DNA of 64,000 nt from Ilyomonas sp963847085 (GTDB lineage Bacteria; Bacteroidota; Bacteroidia; Chitinophagales; Chitinophagaceae), in assembly GCA_963847085.1 (NCBI GenBank), contig CAWJYO010000005.1, positions 1 to 64,000 of the forward strand. The letters run 5' to 3'. Position 1 is the first letter of the stretch; every line of letters begins with the position of its first letter. Below are positions 39,314-49,918 of the stretch, one piece after another. Position numbers and translations under genes: made by a program. The notes beneath the pieces are model-generated. The model ran no database searches, was not told the DNA's origin, and saw nothing but the letters and a program-made list of their open reading frames with translations.

Positions 39314-41322
39314 TCATCTCAGCAACACTACTGTTCCTCTTAGACTGTTTTTATTTCCTTTGCTCTTACTGGTATAATCGCAAAACCAAAGATAAACACC
39401 TACATCTGCCTGCCTGCCATTGATCGTTCCATCCCAGCCTCTTTCAGGGTCAGATGACTCAAATACTTTTTGTCCCCAACGGTTTAGAATGATACAATGA
39501 TACTGGCTTAAATTGTAGCCGTTTACCACTTTAAAAATATCGTTTCTGCCATCAGCCATTGGGCGAAAAAGCAGTTGGAAAAGCAACAATGCAAACCCGC
39601 TCATCAACGGTTAGGTTCCGGGTTGCCGTACCACATTTATTGGTAAATGTAACGCGGTAATTTCCGCCCCGGGTGATAGTGTAATTGCTGTTGGTTGAAC
39701 CATCCTGCCACAGATAATTGTCAAACATGCCAGGCGAATACACTATTGAATCGCCACTGCATAAAATGGTATCGAGATAAGGCTTTGTATTGTTGTTGGG
39801 AAGTACATGAAGCTGAATGGTATGAACCGAATCGCAGCCATGAACAGATTGATAGGTGAAATCGTAATTACCTTCTACATTCAACCCTAAATAATTGGTG
39901 CCATAGCAAATAGTAGTATCGAATGTTGTGTGCTCTTTAGGATAAACAGTGAGGTTGAGTGTGCGAACGCTATCGCAACCATTGCTCCCCGGAAAAGAAT
40001 CTTTATAAATGCCCGATTTTGTATATCCTTCATAAGATTCGCCTTCACAAAGAGTCTTGTCAACCGTTAGGCGGGCTTTCATATTAATATTTGCCGGAAT
40101 TACATTGGACGTAAGCGGATCGTTGCAGGAAAGAGAACTTACAAAATAACAGGCTACTCTATCACCATTCTTTAAACTCGAAGTGGTAAATATAGAATCG
40201 CTTGCTTCATTGGCTACCTTTGCGTTGTTTACCATCCACTGAAAAGAAGGATTGCTTCCTGCATACGTAGTTGAAGCTATAAATGTAACCGGTTGGTCTT
40301 CGCACACAACACCTGATGGCGTTGAGATAGTGATGGTACGAACATTTATCGCCATACACTATAACAGTAAACTTTTTAGAAGTAACACGACAAATTGCCG
40401 AACTGATGTTGTTGAGTTCAGCTACAGAAAGCCGATACTGATAAACACCAGTAGTCGTTGGTGCGCGAGTAAAATCGGGATTATTAGCCCCTGCAATATC
40501 TGTCCATGTCGTTCCTCTGTCGGTGCTTACCTGCCATTGATAGCCGGTAGCCGCATAGCAGTTTTCAACAGTGGAATGAAACGTAAGATTGCGGGTATCT
40601 TTTGCACAGAATAAAAGGCTGTCTGTTGTAAAATCAGTAGAAGAAATGGAGATAGCCGGACCAATGGGACGAAACGTAATATCATCCAGGGCAAGGTCGT
40701 TGCCAATGCCACCAGGAGCATTATTTTTCATTCGAAGTACAACTGTAGAAATACCAACAGGCATGGTGAAATTAAAGCTGTATTGCTTCCAGACGCCTGT
40801 GTCGGCAGCATTGATGTCAATAGAAATATCTCCGGTATTATAGCTGCTTAAGACCGTACCATCCGTTTTTTCAATGCTGAAAGTAATATTAGGTTTTATG
40901 GCAGTTGGAGAATTACCTATGTTGGCTATCCAAGCACCAAACTGAAAAGTAGTGCCGGTACACAAACCGGTGATAGTTTTCACAAAAAAATCGCTGGGAT
41001 CATAAGAAGCATTAATCAACATAAAATTGGCTGCTGAATCTTTTGTATGGTCAGTAAGCGTATGCCAGCTATCAGTAAAACAATTGGTGGTTTTTTTAAT
41101 AATGGTATAGCTTCCATCAGTCGGGCAATCATGCGATACATAAGTAAGATTGGTAATGCCTGGCGCAAGTGCGCTATCCGAATCAAAAGCGATATTCACA
41201 ATCGGGTCTCCAACGGATCCGTTGCAGGTTTGCGCTCTTAACACAGGATAAGAAAGCAGTAGCAATAGTATGATAGAAATGGATTTCAATTGGTATTCCT
41301 CGATATTACAAAGATGGTGCAA
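39314..41322 (-). CDS. Surface protein with T9SS type B (gliding-motility-associated) C-terminal domain (two frameshifts)
   Basis: About 670 residues. It opens with a signal peptide (IILLLLLSYPVLRAQ) and a beta-sandwich segment with TCNGSVGDPIVNIAF and a carbohydrate-binding-like FQFGAWIANIG, DLALDDITF. Ig-like repeats follow, several with GCDSVRTLNLTVYP/GCDSVHTIQLHVLP. The end is the TIGR04131-type domain: FSPNG, then DGRNDIFKVVNGYN, LNRWGQKVFES, GWDGTINGRQADVGVY. Breaks lie near 40340 and 39565. There is no ATG; TTG at 41322 or 41289 may start it. Likely a long adhesin-like protein exposed by the type IX system. Confidence 0.82.
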
Positions 41323-41325
41323 GGT

Positions 41326-42833
41326 TTATTTCAATTGTATATCACGCTTTAACATATTATCGCGGTTGGCCATTGCCCATGCAGTGTAGAAAATAAGCCT
41401 GTCGCGCTTTGCCATCAAATCAAAATTAATTTTATCAACCGTATCGGTTGGCTGATGATAATCGGCATGTACACCATTGAAATAGAAGATAACAGGCACA
41501 CCGTTTTTAGCAAAGTTGTAGTGATCGCTGCGGTAATAAAAACGGTTTGGATCTTTCGGATCATTGTATCTTCTATCTAATTGTAAATTCATGTACTTTT
41601 TATTGATGCTATCGCTGATGGGAAACAGGTCGCTGCTCAGCTTATCTTCACCAATTGTATAAATATAATTCAACGAATCGCCTTTGTAGCTTGGGTCAAT
41701 TCTTCCCACCATATCTATGTTTAAATCCACACTTGTTTTAGCCAATGGAAATTGTGGATGATCTGTATAATATTCACTGCCCCATAATCCTTTCTCTTCA
41801 CCCGAAACGGTCATAAATACCATCGTTCTTCGCGGACCATTTCCACCTTTTTTTGCATCAGCAAATGCAGTGGCAATTTGCAACACACTGGTTGTGCCTG
41901 AGCCATCATCATCAGCGCCATAATAAATGGTATTGCCTTGTTTTCCCAAATGGTCGTAATGCCCTGTTACAAACACGTATTCATCTTTTTTATCAGTGCC
42001 GGGCAGTACACCAATCACATCGCTGCTTTGCAGGTGAACGGTTGTTTTTTGTTCATTAAAAGAAAGCGTTGCCGGATATACACCACGCACTACTTTTTTT
42101 AATGTGGCAAAACTATCAATCGGTTGGTTGAATATGCCGGATGCAATTGATGTAGTAATATAAATGACAGGAACCGCATTTTCGTTTTTATTAATATACA
42201 TATTCCCGAGTAAAGATGCCGCAGCTCCGGTTGGCAACTGCTTTACAATAATGAGTATGCCTTTTGCACCCTTGCTTTTTATTTGAGTGGGTTTTAAGCG
42301 ACGGGCATAATAAGTTTTGATATGATTTTGCAGCTGATGAACTATCCATATCGGCTGGTGTGCCGTCAATCACTGCCACCCATTTGTTTTTTACATCTAA
42401 TCCATCAAAGTTATTATTTGCTGTATCTGATAAACCAAACGAAGCAAATACAATATCCTTTGCACTCCAGTTGCCTGAGGCTAACGAAGCCGTTTGCAAA
42501 ACAAAATCTTTATTCAATTCTAAATCCTTTCCATTCATGTTGAAGACGGCACTTTCAACACTATCCCGATACACAGGAAATTGAAGCTGGTAGCCATCTG
42601 GAGTACCTGGTTGCAATCCTATTTTTTTAAAATAAGATTCAATAAAAGAAGCTGCTTTTTTTTGCCCGGGCGTAGCTGTTTCGCGTCCTTCCATAGCTGC
42701 ACTTGCAATAACAGTAAGCTTCTTTTTTAATTCGGTGGGTGTAATGGTTGCAGCGTATTTAGAAGCTACATCTTTTTGAGAAAACAGAGAAAAAGAAATC
42801 AAAACAAAACAAGGAGAAAAACAGAGTTTTCAT
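41326..42833 (-). CDS. Secreted M28 family metallopeptidase (frameshifted)
   Basis: About 500 residues. The ATG at 42833 plus one frame repair near 42800 gives a signal peptide ending SLFSQ. Then comes TELKKKLTVIASAAMEGRETATPGQKKAA, typical of M28 aminopeptidases, a protease-associated insert, and the zinc core: His in VTGHYDHLGK, Asp in GADDDGSGT, the Glu pair in SGEEKGLWGSE, Asp in NIDMVGR and His near YRSDHYNF. A second break lies near 42330. It would remove N-terminal residues from peptides outside the cytoplasm. Confidence 0.87.
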
Positions 42834-42964
42834 CGTACATTATTTTGGTGAATCGAGGTTATAAAACACGAATGTAATTACTTACGATGAAGCATAGCAT
42901 CAAATTGATTTCATTGTACTAAAAAATTTCATAAAGAGTTAAAATGCGTTTGCTTTTATTGCAT

Positions 42965-43019
42965 AAAAAATCGGCAAAAACAAACTGTCCGTATTAACTT
43001 TTGTTTTTGCCGATTTTTG
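42965..43019. terminator. Terminator with inverted pair of the dispersed motif
   Basis: AAAAATCGGCAAAAACAAA pairs with TTTGTTTTTGCCGATTTTT across a 14-base loop. Both arms contain the motif (42974 and 43000). It ends the transcript of the minus-strand gene at 43260-43722, before the M28 promoter region. Confidence 0.87.
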
Positions 43020-43259
43020 ACTCCTGTAAATTATCATAAACTTCAAAGGCTGTTATACCTCGAAGCAATACCTCTATAAAATTAATTGTAACTTTTTATG
43101 GCAAAAGAAAACAGGCTTTATTATTCAAATGGCTCATCCTGTATCACAGTAAAAATTAGGAAAGTGATAATTGGAGAAAGTATAGGAAGGTTGAGGTGAT
43201 GATACCGGTTTTAAAATGTTTTAATTGCTACAAGCCTTTTGTTTTGTACAAACTTATCA

Positions 43260-43722
43260 TTACGAAAAACGATACTTTTTACTCAAAGCTGTTGTTGACA
43301 ACAACTCAGTAAATGTGGTTTTAATTTTATGAATCCAGTTTTGTTGTTTTTCTGCGTCTGCGCCAAAATATTCTGCCTGCATAATTTTCATTTTCAGTAA
43401 TAAGCAAATTGCCGTCTCCTACGGCAGTAGCATCCGTATCACTGTCTTCAACAATGCATGTTCTTCCACTAACTCGTAAACGCGAATCTCTCCCTTTTTG
43501 ATAGTAGTCAAGGTATGCAAAAAACTCTTTGTCAATTTCGTGCGCATACATCCCGTTGCATGATGTGTAAAACCAAATATGTCCATCGTCATCTACTTTT
43601 AAGGTGCTAATAATATTGTTGGGTAAGCGTAAAACAGAAGCTATTTCAGCTTTGAAAAATGCAATTTTTATGTCTTCAATTTTTTGTTTCAAGAAAGACA
43701 AAGTAGTATCGTTCGGTTGCAT
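43260..43722 (-). CDS. Pyridoxamine 5'-phosphate oxidase-like FMN-binding split-barrel protein (one frameshift)
   Basis: About 153 residues. LKQKIEDIKIAFFKAE, LKVDDDGHIWFYTSCNG and RDSRLRVSGRTCIVED match the split-barrel flavin-binding fold of general stress protein 26-like proteins. One frame carries on to 43327 with an unlikely Arg-rich end; the other, after about 43385, gives QAEYFGADAEKQQNW, the normal family tail, to TAA at 43260. I choose the latter. A second, similar protein is encoded at 60835. Confidence 0.75.
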
Positions 43723-44083
43723 AAGGGATATTTTAGAGTTTTAAAATTCAAATGACATACCAGATAACTTTGAAACAAGAAAATAGCTTTCAAGTTTGTT
43801 TTTGCTAAATTTTGTAGAACTTTTTCCTCAAAAACATACTGCTTATGTAGCGTTGTCTTCACTATCTAATCTCTTAACTTATTATGTAATTTTTTCAACA
43901 TGGGAAAGAATCATACTTGTTTTCTCTTCTTTTGAGACGACTTTTCAACCAAAAGGATAACAGTGCTAGCTTATAAGAAAGGTTGGCAAGCGTTCTCTAG
44001 CATTCTTTTTCATTTACGGATAAATTTGATAACAGGGTTTGTTTTGCCGTTTGAACTGGTTTTAAAATTGTTTTCTTCAACGT
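43723..44083. other. Divergent intergenic region, no gene seen
   Basis: 361 bp between starts on opposite strands. It holds a dispersed-motif copy (GTTTGTTTTTGC at 43795) and otherwise only AT-rich DNA; no open frame with support. Confidence 0.5.
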
Positions 44084-45178
44084 ATGGAAACAGATATGGA
44101 GCAAATTCTCCGGCTTGCCTGAAAAGAAATTAAAAGCGATTATTCACAATGCTGAAAAAGCAGCTAAAGCAGTTAGTCTTGATTTACATCAGCGATAGTA
44201 CCGAAGGCATCATGCGCATTAAAAAAGGACAATCATTTTCTTATCTTTTGCAGGAAAAAATTAATTGACGATGAAGAAACTTTACAGCGCATTAAAAGCC
44301 TCGTGATTCCGCCAGCATGGGAGAATGTTTGGATAAGCCCGATAGATAATGGGCACTTGCAAGCCACAGGCGTTGATGCCCTTCACCGAAAGCAATATCG
44401 CTATCATCCATTATGGAATGCGTTGCGCAATCATACAAAGTTTTATCGCCTACACGAATTTGGAAAAACGCTGCCAGTCATCCGTTTGCAATTGGAAAAA
44501 GACTTATCACTTCCCGGCTTGCCGGTTGAAAAAGTACTCGCAACAGCTGTAAGCCTCATGGAGCGCACAAACATTAGAGTAGGTAATAATTTGTATGAAA
44601 AATTATATGGTTCGTTTGGCATTACTACTTTAAAAGATAAACATGTAACCATAGAAGGTACAAAGCTGCGTTTTACATTTAAAGGGAAAAAAGGAGTGCA
44701 TCACGACATTAATCTCAAAAGCCCGAAGCTGGCGAAAATTGTAAAGCAATGCCGTGATATTCCCGGCAAAGAATTGTTTCAATATTATGATGAAGAAGGT
44801 GCTCATAAAAGCATTGATTCAGGGATGGTGAACAGCTACATTAAACACATTAGTGGCGGCGATTTTTCGGCAAAGGATTTTCGTACCTGGGCTGGCTCCG
44901 TGCAGGCCATTATAGCGTTTAAAGAACTTGGCTTTTTTGAAACACAAACCGAAACGAAAAAGAAGATTGTTGAAGCTTTAGACATCGTTGCTAAACATCT
45001 TGGCAACACCCGAACTGTTTGCAAAAAGTATTACGTGCATCCCCTTGTTATTTCTTTGTATGAAAGTAAAAACCTGCAACATTACCTGAGCGATCTGGAA
45101 CAGATTGAGGTAAACGACAACAAAGCCGACCTTGCCACAGAAGAAAAAATATTGATGAAAATATTGGAAGCTGCCTGA
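44084..45178 (+). CDS. Type IB DNA topoisomerase (frameshifted N terminus)
   Basis: About 360 residues. From 44303 the frame is clean: VIPPAWENVWI, GHLQATGVDALHRKQYRYHP (the core with catalytic Arg and Lys neighbours), TWAGS in KDFRTWAGSVQAI and NTRTVCKKYYVHPLV, holding the Tyr nucleophile. The region from 44084 to 44300 encodes the family N terminus in three frames: LPEKKLKAIIHNAEKAAKAV, YISDSTEGIMRIKKGQSFSY, LIDDEETLQRIKSL. Poxvirus-like TopIB enzymes of bacteria relax supercoils without ATP. ATG 44084 is the best start. Confidence 0.85.
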
Positions 45179-45416
45179 CAATTTTTTGAACCACGAAGTC
45201 AATCAGAACACAAGCTGCACAAAGAAGAAAAAAGAAGACTTCATGTAACTTATTCTTTGAACCTTTGTAGTTCATTATTCAAAAATCATTGTAATGAAAA
45301 TATTTTCTTCTGCACACTTTCTTAACACGTATAAATCATGGCACAATGTTCTATTATTAATGCCTGATTTTAATTCCCATTAAAAACAAACACCATACAA
45401 GCAGAATTTTACAAAC

Positions 45417-46913
45417 ATGATAAACGGAACACTTATACAATTCTTTCACTGGTATATTGCAGATGATGGCAACTTATGGAATCAATTAAAGGCCGAATCA
45501 GAGCGATTGGCTAATTTAGGCATTGATGCGGTATGGATTCCACCGGCAGGAAAGGGAACAAAAGGCGGCTTGTCGGAAGGTTATGATGTGTACGATATTT
45601 ACGACCTTGGTGAGTTTGACCAGAAAGGATCGGTACGCACTAGATATGGCACCAAACAACAATTGATAGATGCAGTGAAAACCGCGCAGAGCAAAGGTTT
45701 GCAGGTGTACGTAGATATTGTTGTGAACCACATGGGCGGTGCCGACGAAAAGGAAACTGTAATGGCACGTAAAGTAGATCCTGACAATAGAAACGAGTAC
45801 ATTAGCGATGTATTTGAAATTGAAGCTTATACCAAATTTACTTTTCCTGGTAAGAAACGGAAAATACTCTACTTTTAAATGGGATTATCAGTGTTTTACA
45901 GGTGTAGATTTTGATGCCAGAACCGGTGAGAACGGCATCTTTAAAATTATGAATGAATATGAAGGATGGGAAGAAATGGTGGACGATGAAAAAGGCAATT
46001 ACGACTACCTGATGTTTGCTGATATAGAATTCAGAAATCCTTATGTAAGGCAGGAATTAAAACATTATGGACGGTGGCTTTACGAAACACTTGGCTTCGA
46101 TGGTGTGCGTTTAGATGCTGTGAAACATATTGCTCCGGAATTTTATAACGAGTGGCTCGATTATATGCGTGCCGAAGTGAAACCAGATATGTTTGCAGTT
46201 GGAGAATATTGGGCACCCGGTGATCTTCCTCTTTTGAAAAAATACTTGATGCAGTAAACGGCAAGATGAGTTTGTTTGATGCATCGCTGCATACAAATCT
46301 TCATGAAGCTTCTAAAGCGGGTAAAGATTTTAACCTCGCTACTATTTTTGATGGAAGTCTTGTAAAAGACGCACCCACTTTTGCTGTTACTGTGGTTGAC
46401 AACCATGATACACAACCTTTGCAATCGCTGGAAGCGCCAGTAGAAGAATGGTTCAAGCCAATTGCTTATGCTTTGATTTTACTACGCTCGCAAGGTTATC
46501 CCTGCGTGTATTATCCCGATTTATACGGCGCGCATTATAAAGACAAAGGCAGGGATGGAAATGAGTATGAGATTTGGCTTAATAAATGCGATGACTTGGA
46601 GAAGCTTCTGATGGCAAGAAAGCAGTTTGCATACGGTGAAGAGCATGATTATTTTGATCATCCAAACTGTGTAGGATGGACGCGCGAGGGCAGCGATGAA
46701 AACGAACATTCAGGTTGTGCGGTACTAGTTTCAAACAGCGATAGCGGCTTTAAAAAAATGGGTATCGGCAAAAAATTTACAGGCAAAGTGTTTGTAGATT
46801 ATTTGGGAAAGCACACCGGAGAAGTAACGATAGACGAAGAAGGTTGCGGTGTGTTTGAAGTGGTAGCAGGATCGGTATGTGTGTGGGTTTTAAAAGAAGC
46901 AGTAACAAACTAA
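45417..46913 (+). CDS. Cytoplasmic alpha-amylase, GH13 (two frameshifts)
   Basis: About 498 residues, lacking a signal peptide. The GH13 regions are visible: DIVVNHMGG, nucleophile Asp in GFDGVRLDAVKH, acid/base Glu in MFAVGEYW and Asp in TVVDNHDTQPLQSL. TLIQFFHWYIADDGNLWNQL at the start and the overall length match the BLA/E. coli AmyA group that makes maltohexaose-type products. Breaks lie near 45845 and 46245. As an intracellular enzyme it may act on stored glycogen or imported maltodextrins. A near-copy of the dispersed motif (45381) lies just upstream. Confidence 0.88.
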
Positions 46914-46925
46914 AAATCAAATACC

Positions 46926-47102
46926 ATGAACAACAAACAGGTTGCATTTTTCGTCCTCGGCATTTCGGTTTTATTGAGCAGTTGCCAGGCAATTGGTGAT
47001 ATTTTCAAAGCTGGTGCATGGACGGCCATCATTGGCATTATCATCGTTGTTGCCATTATATTCTGGATTATCAGTAAGGTAAGTGGCGGCAATAAAAGTT
47101 AG
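46926..47102 (+). CDS. Small lipoprotein-like membrane protein
   Basis: 58 residues from ATG 46926. LGISVLLSSCQAIGD has a lipobox-like Cys at residue 20, and a second membrane helix follows (WTAIIGIIIVVAIIFWII). Short proteins of this layout are common in Bacteroidota and are sometimes mislabelled as phosphatidate cytidylyltransferase. Function unknown. It starts 12 bp after the amylase stop. Confidence 0.75.
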   Translation: MNNKQVAFFVLGISVLLSSCQAIGDIFKAGAWTAIIGIIIVVAIIFWIISKVSGGNKS

Positions 47103-47161
47103 AAGAATTTTGCGAGTAAAAACAAACTCAAACCCTTTTTTATGATGTTTAATATTGGCGT

Positions 47162-47947
47162 ATGGCAAAGAAAGAAGACGCGGATAAGAAGAAGATTGCA
47201 ATAAATGAAAAGCACCACATTAAAGAATTGGAACAGCAAATAGAAGAATTGCATAAAGCCAATGAAGAAAACATTCGATTGAAAAATGTTGAAAAGTTTG
47301 CGGCTGCCGGCAGAATGGCGCGTAGCCTTGCACACGAAATACGCAATCCGCTCACCAATATTGGTTTGGCTTTGGAGCAGTTGGGAGGCGAACTTCCGCA
47401 AAACGAAGATGTGAATTTGCTGCTCGAAATGATTAGTCGCAACACAATACGCATCAATCAACTCATTACCGATTTAATCAACTCTACCAAGTTTGCACAA
47501 CTCGATTTTTCGAAAGAATCTGTCAACGAAATTTTAGATGAAGTGATTGAAGATGCAGAGCATTTTGCTGCGAGTAAAAATGTTACCATACAAACTGAGT
47601 TGGCTCATCATCTGCCCGAGCTTTTTATTGACAGGGAGAAAATAAAAATGGCTTTTGAAAACCTTGTTACACATGCTATTGAAGCAGTGCAGCCTACTGA
47701 AGGAAGAATTGTTATTACAACTGCCAATGAAAACAATAAATGTGTAGTTACGGTTCAAAGCAATGGAGCGGCCATTAGCGAGGAAAAAATAGAACGTTTG
47801 TTTGAGCCGCATCTTACCAACAAGCAAGGCTCCGGATTGGCACTGACACATACACAAAACATCATTCTTAACCATGGCGGAAGCATTTATGTAGAAAGCG
47901 AGCAGGGGAAAGGAACCGTGTTCACAGTGATACTTGAATTTGCGTAA
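47162..47947 (+). CDS. Soluble histidine kinase with a degenerate ATP-binding site
   Basis: 261 residues. An N-terminal coiled coil (HHIKELEQQIEELHKANEEN) leads to the dimerisation helix with the phospho-acceptor His in RSLAHEIRNPLTNIG. The catalytic domain is altered: the N box reads ENLVTHAIEAV (the second conserved Asn is His) and the first G box reads VTVQSNGAAIS with Ser where Asp is expected. The second G box is near normal (GSGLALTHTQ). There is no sensor or membrane part. It may act as a scaffold or phosphotransfer protein, or have weak activity. Confidence 0.82.
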   Translation: MAKKEDADKKKIAINEKHHIKELEQQIEELHKANEENIRLKNVEKFAAAGRMARSLAHEIRNPLTNIGLALEQLGGELPQNEDVNLLLEMISRNTIRINQLITDLINSTKFAQLDFSKESVNEILDEVIEDAEHFAASKNVTIQTELAHHLPELFIDREKIKMAFENLVTHAIEAVQPTEGRIVITTANENNKCVVTVQSNGAAISEEKIERLFEPHLTNKQGSGLALTHTQNIILNHGGSIYVESEQGKGTVFTVILEFA

Positions 47948-47949
47948 AT

Positions 47950-47999
47950 AAAACAAGCAAGTTAGGTTCTATCTTACGAACCTAACTTGCTTGTTTTAT
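47950..47999. terminator. Strong bidirectional intrinsic terminator
   Basis: A 19-bp perfect stem AAACAAGCAAGTTAGGTTC / GAACCTAACTTGCTTGTTT with a short loop, between the convergent kinase and YceI genes. Confidence 0.92.
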
Positions 48000-48057
48000 T
48001 CATTTTGCTTTTATCTCACCTCATTTATCTCAATTATCTCACACTTTTCAGTTCAGA

Positions 48058-48600
48058 TTATTTTGCTGTTACATTCAGCGTGACTTCCACATTGTCGCCC
48101 ATCACAACACTATTTCCTCCCACACTAAAATCTCTTCGGTTAATGTTGAATTTTCCGTTAAACAAATATCCATCTGCCTTTTTGGTTGCTGTAAAAGGAA
48201 ACGAAATATCTTTAGAAACATCTTTAATAGTAAGCGTTCCATTCATTGTAAAACCAGTCTCGCTTTTTGTAATGCTGTTGCTCACAATTTTTATTTCGGG
48301 GTAATGCTCAACATCAAAATATTCTTCCCTTTTCAAGTGGTTGTCGCGCGCATCAATGCCTGTGTTTACGGTATTAGCGGCCACTATTATGGCAAATTTG
48401 CTATCCGTGGGAGATTCTTCGTTCCATTCAATGGCTCCCTTCAATCCGCTTAGTTCGCCTTTTGTATTGATACCTAAATTTTTAATCACAAAAGTTACTG
48501 CATTTTCCGAGTCAACAGGCTTCAATTGCAATACTGCAAATGCGCTGGCAACCACAAATAAAAAAAGCAAAACCGAAATGTGATAAAGAGATTTTTTCAT
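48058..48600 (-). CDS. YceI family protein
   Basis: 180 residues with a signal peptide or anchor (ISVLLFLFVVASAFAVLQL). The YceI beta-barrel signature is plain: TGIDARDNHLKREEYFDVEHYPEI, followed by MNGTLTIKDVSKDISFPF and INRRDFSVGG. Family members bind polyisoprenoids or amides in the periplasm. It is followed by the carotenoid cyclase gene upstream on the same strand (48613), 12 bp away, which fits a lipid-binding role for isoprenoid-type ligands. Confidence 0.9.
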   Translation of the reverse strand: MKKSLYHISVLLFLFVVASAFAVLQLKPVDSENAVTFVIKNLGINTKGELSGLKGAIEWNEESPTDSKFAIIVAANTVNTGIDARDNHLKREEYFDVEHYPEIKIVSNSITKSETGFTMNGTLTIKDVSKDISFPFTATKKADGYLFNGKFNINRRDFSVGGNSVVMGDNVEVTLNVTAK

Positions 48601-48612
48601 AACGATGTAAAA

Positions 48613-49785
48613 TTAATAACCCAGCAATTGTTTGCCTGCCGCTTTCAGGAAAATTTGCGAAGGAACACTATTCATAATTTTTAGCTCCTCAGTTACAGTT
48701 GTTTCATTATCTAAGAACTTAAAAATAAGTTGCGGTTTATTGCGACTGAATAAATCGCTGAAAATTTGTGATGCTGTTAGTTGTTGACTGCACAAAACAT
48801 GTAGCAAGGTATCATCATACAATTTAAAACGTTTGTTCAACAAGTTATCTTGCTTAACAGGATACTTACCATTCAAAAGCAATCGAATGATGCCATCCGT
48901 TTGCTTTTGTATAAATTGAAAGGTGTAGCCACTGCTGCCTTTGGTTTGGCCGCCGGCTGTTCCAATATTCACTATCGGCGAAGTTGCCTGCTTTGTAAAT
49001 GCAAAATTACTCATTGGAATCACACCAAATTCTTCTTCTTCAATCTTGAAATTAGAGATACGTAAAAATTGGGAAATGTAGGTTGCCAATCTCTCATTAT
49101 ATTCTTCGTTACTTAATAATGAAGATGATAAAACAGTGTATTCAATCAACGCTTTTTTGTTGGTCAGTGGAAGCACATAAACAAAAGCATTGTGTTCGGG
49201 GTTGCCCATTCTAAAATCCATAAACGTAGCAAACTGGCTGTCGAATTGTTCTTCTTCAGTGTTTATCATCCAGCCTTTAAAATGTTGTAGCAAACTTCCT
49301 TTTTGCTGTAACAATCCGGGTTGAAAAAGAATGCTGTTAAACACATATTGTGCATCAAATTCTGCGGTGCTGGTTTGCACAAAAGCCCGACCGTTTTCTG
49401 TACGCAGATGCTGAATTTTATCCTGTAAAAAATGAATGTTGGGATGCAGTGAAATTTGGGCAAAAACAAACCGGTACAAATCAATTCCACGAATCATTTT
49501 ATACCGATATGGAGCAATCTCCCATCTGCCTGAAAATGAAGAGCTATAAAAATCTATGCCTTCCCATTCTTTATAAACAACGGGTTGAAAAGGGCCGGGC
49601 TTTGTTTCCCAAAAGCACCACGTGCGGTCATTCTTTTTTTTGTCATCCGCATCAATAAGCAATATGTTTTTTTTTGCAAAAAAAGAATGGGTCATCATGC
49701 GCAACAACAGGCTCAAACCGGCGCAGCCTGCGCCTGTAATAATGTAATCGTATGAAGTGTTTGGTGAAATGTTTTGATTGATAAT
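48613..49785 (-). CDS. crtY: Lycopene beta-cyclase family flavoprotein (CrtY type)
   Basis: About 390 residues. The FAD-binding start SYDYIITGAGCAGLSLLLRMM reads upstream of the first ATG (49716), so the gene begins near 49785, perhaps at ATT. Then come LLIDADDKKKNDRTWCFWE and PYRYKMIRGIDLY, the CrtY hallmark, and INIGTAGGQTKGSSGYTF near the end. It should cyclise lycopene to beta-carotene, hinting at a carotenoid-coloured organism. A TATTTTTG -7 box (minus strand, near 49790) sits just before, overlapping a dispersed-motif variant. A full copy of the motif (49460) lies inside the gene. Confidence 0.85.
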   Translation of the reverse strand: MINQNISPNTSYDYIITGAGCAGLSLLLRMMTHSFFAKKNILLIDADDKKKNDRTWCFWETKPGPFQPVVYKEWEGIDFYSSSFSGRWEIAPYRYKMIRGIDLYRFVFAQISLHPNIHFLQDKIQHLRTENGRAFVQTSTAEFDAQYVFNSILFQPGLLQQKGSLLQHFKGWMINTEEEQFDSQFATFMDFRMGNPEHNAFVYVLPLTNKKALIEYTVLSSSLLSNEEYNERLATYISQFLRISNFKIEEEEFGVIPMSNFAFTKQATSPIVNIGTAGGQTKGSSGYTFQFIQKQTDGIIRLLLNGKYPVKQDNLLNKRFKLYDDTLLHVLCSQQLTASQIFSDLFSRNKPQLIFKFLDNETTVTEELKIMNSVPSQIFLKAAGKQLLGY

Positions 49786-49918
49786 TGTGGCAAAAATAAA
49801 CGTTTGCCTACAATCAATGTAGCAGATGTAAAAACAGAAGTTACACTATAAAGCCTATCAGGTTGAATAAACTCAATCATTGAAGTAAATAGCGCCCAAA
49901 AAATCAACAAAAACAAAC

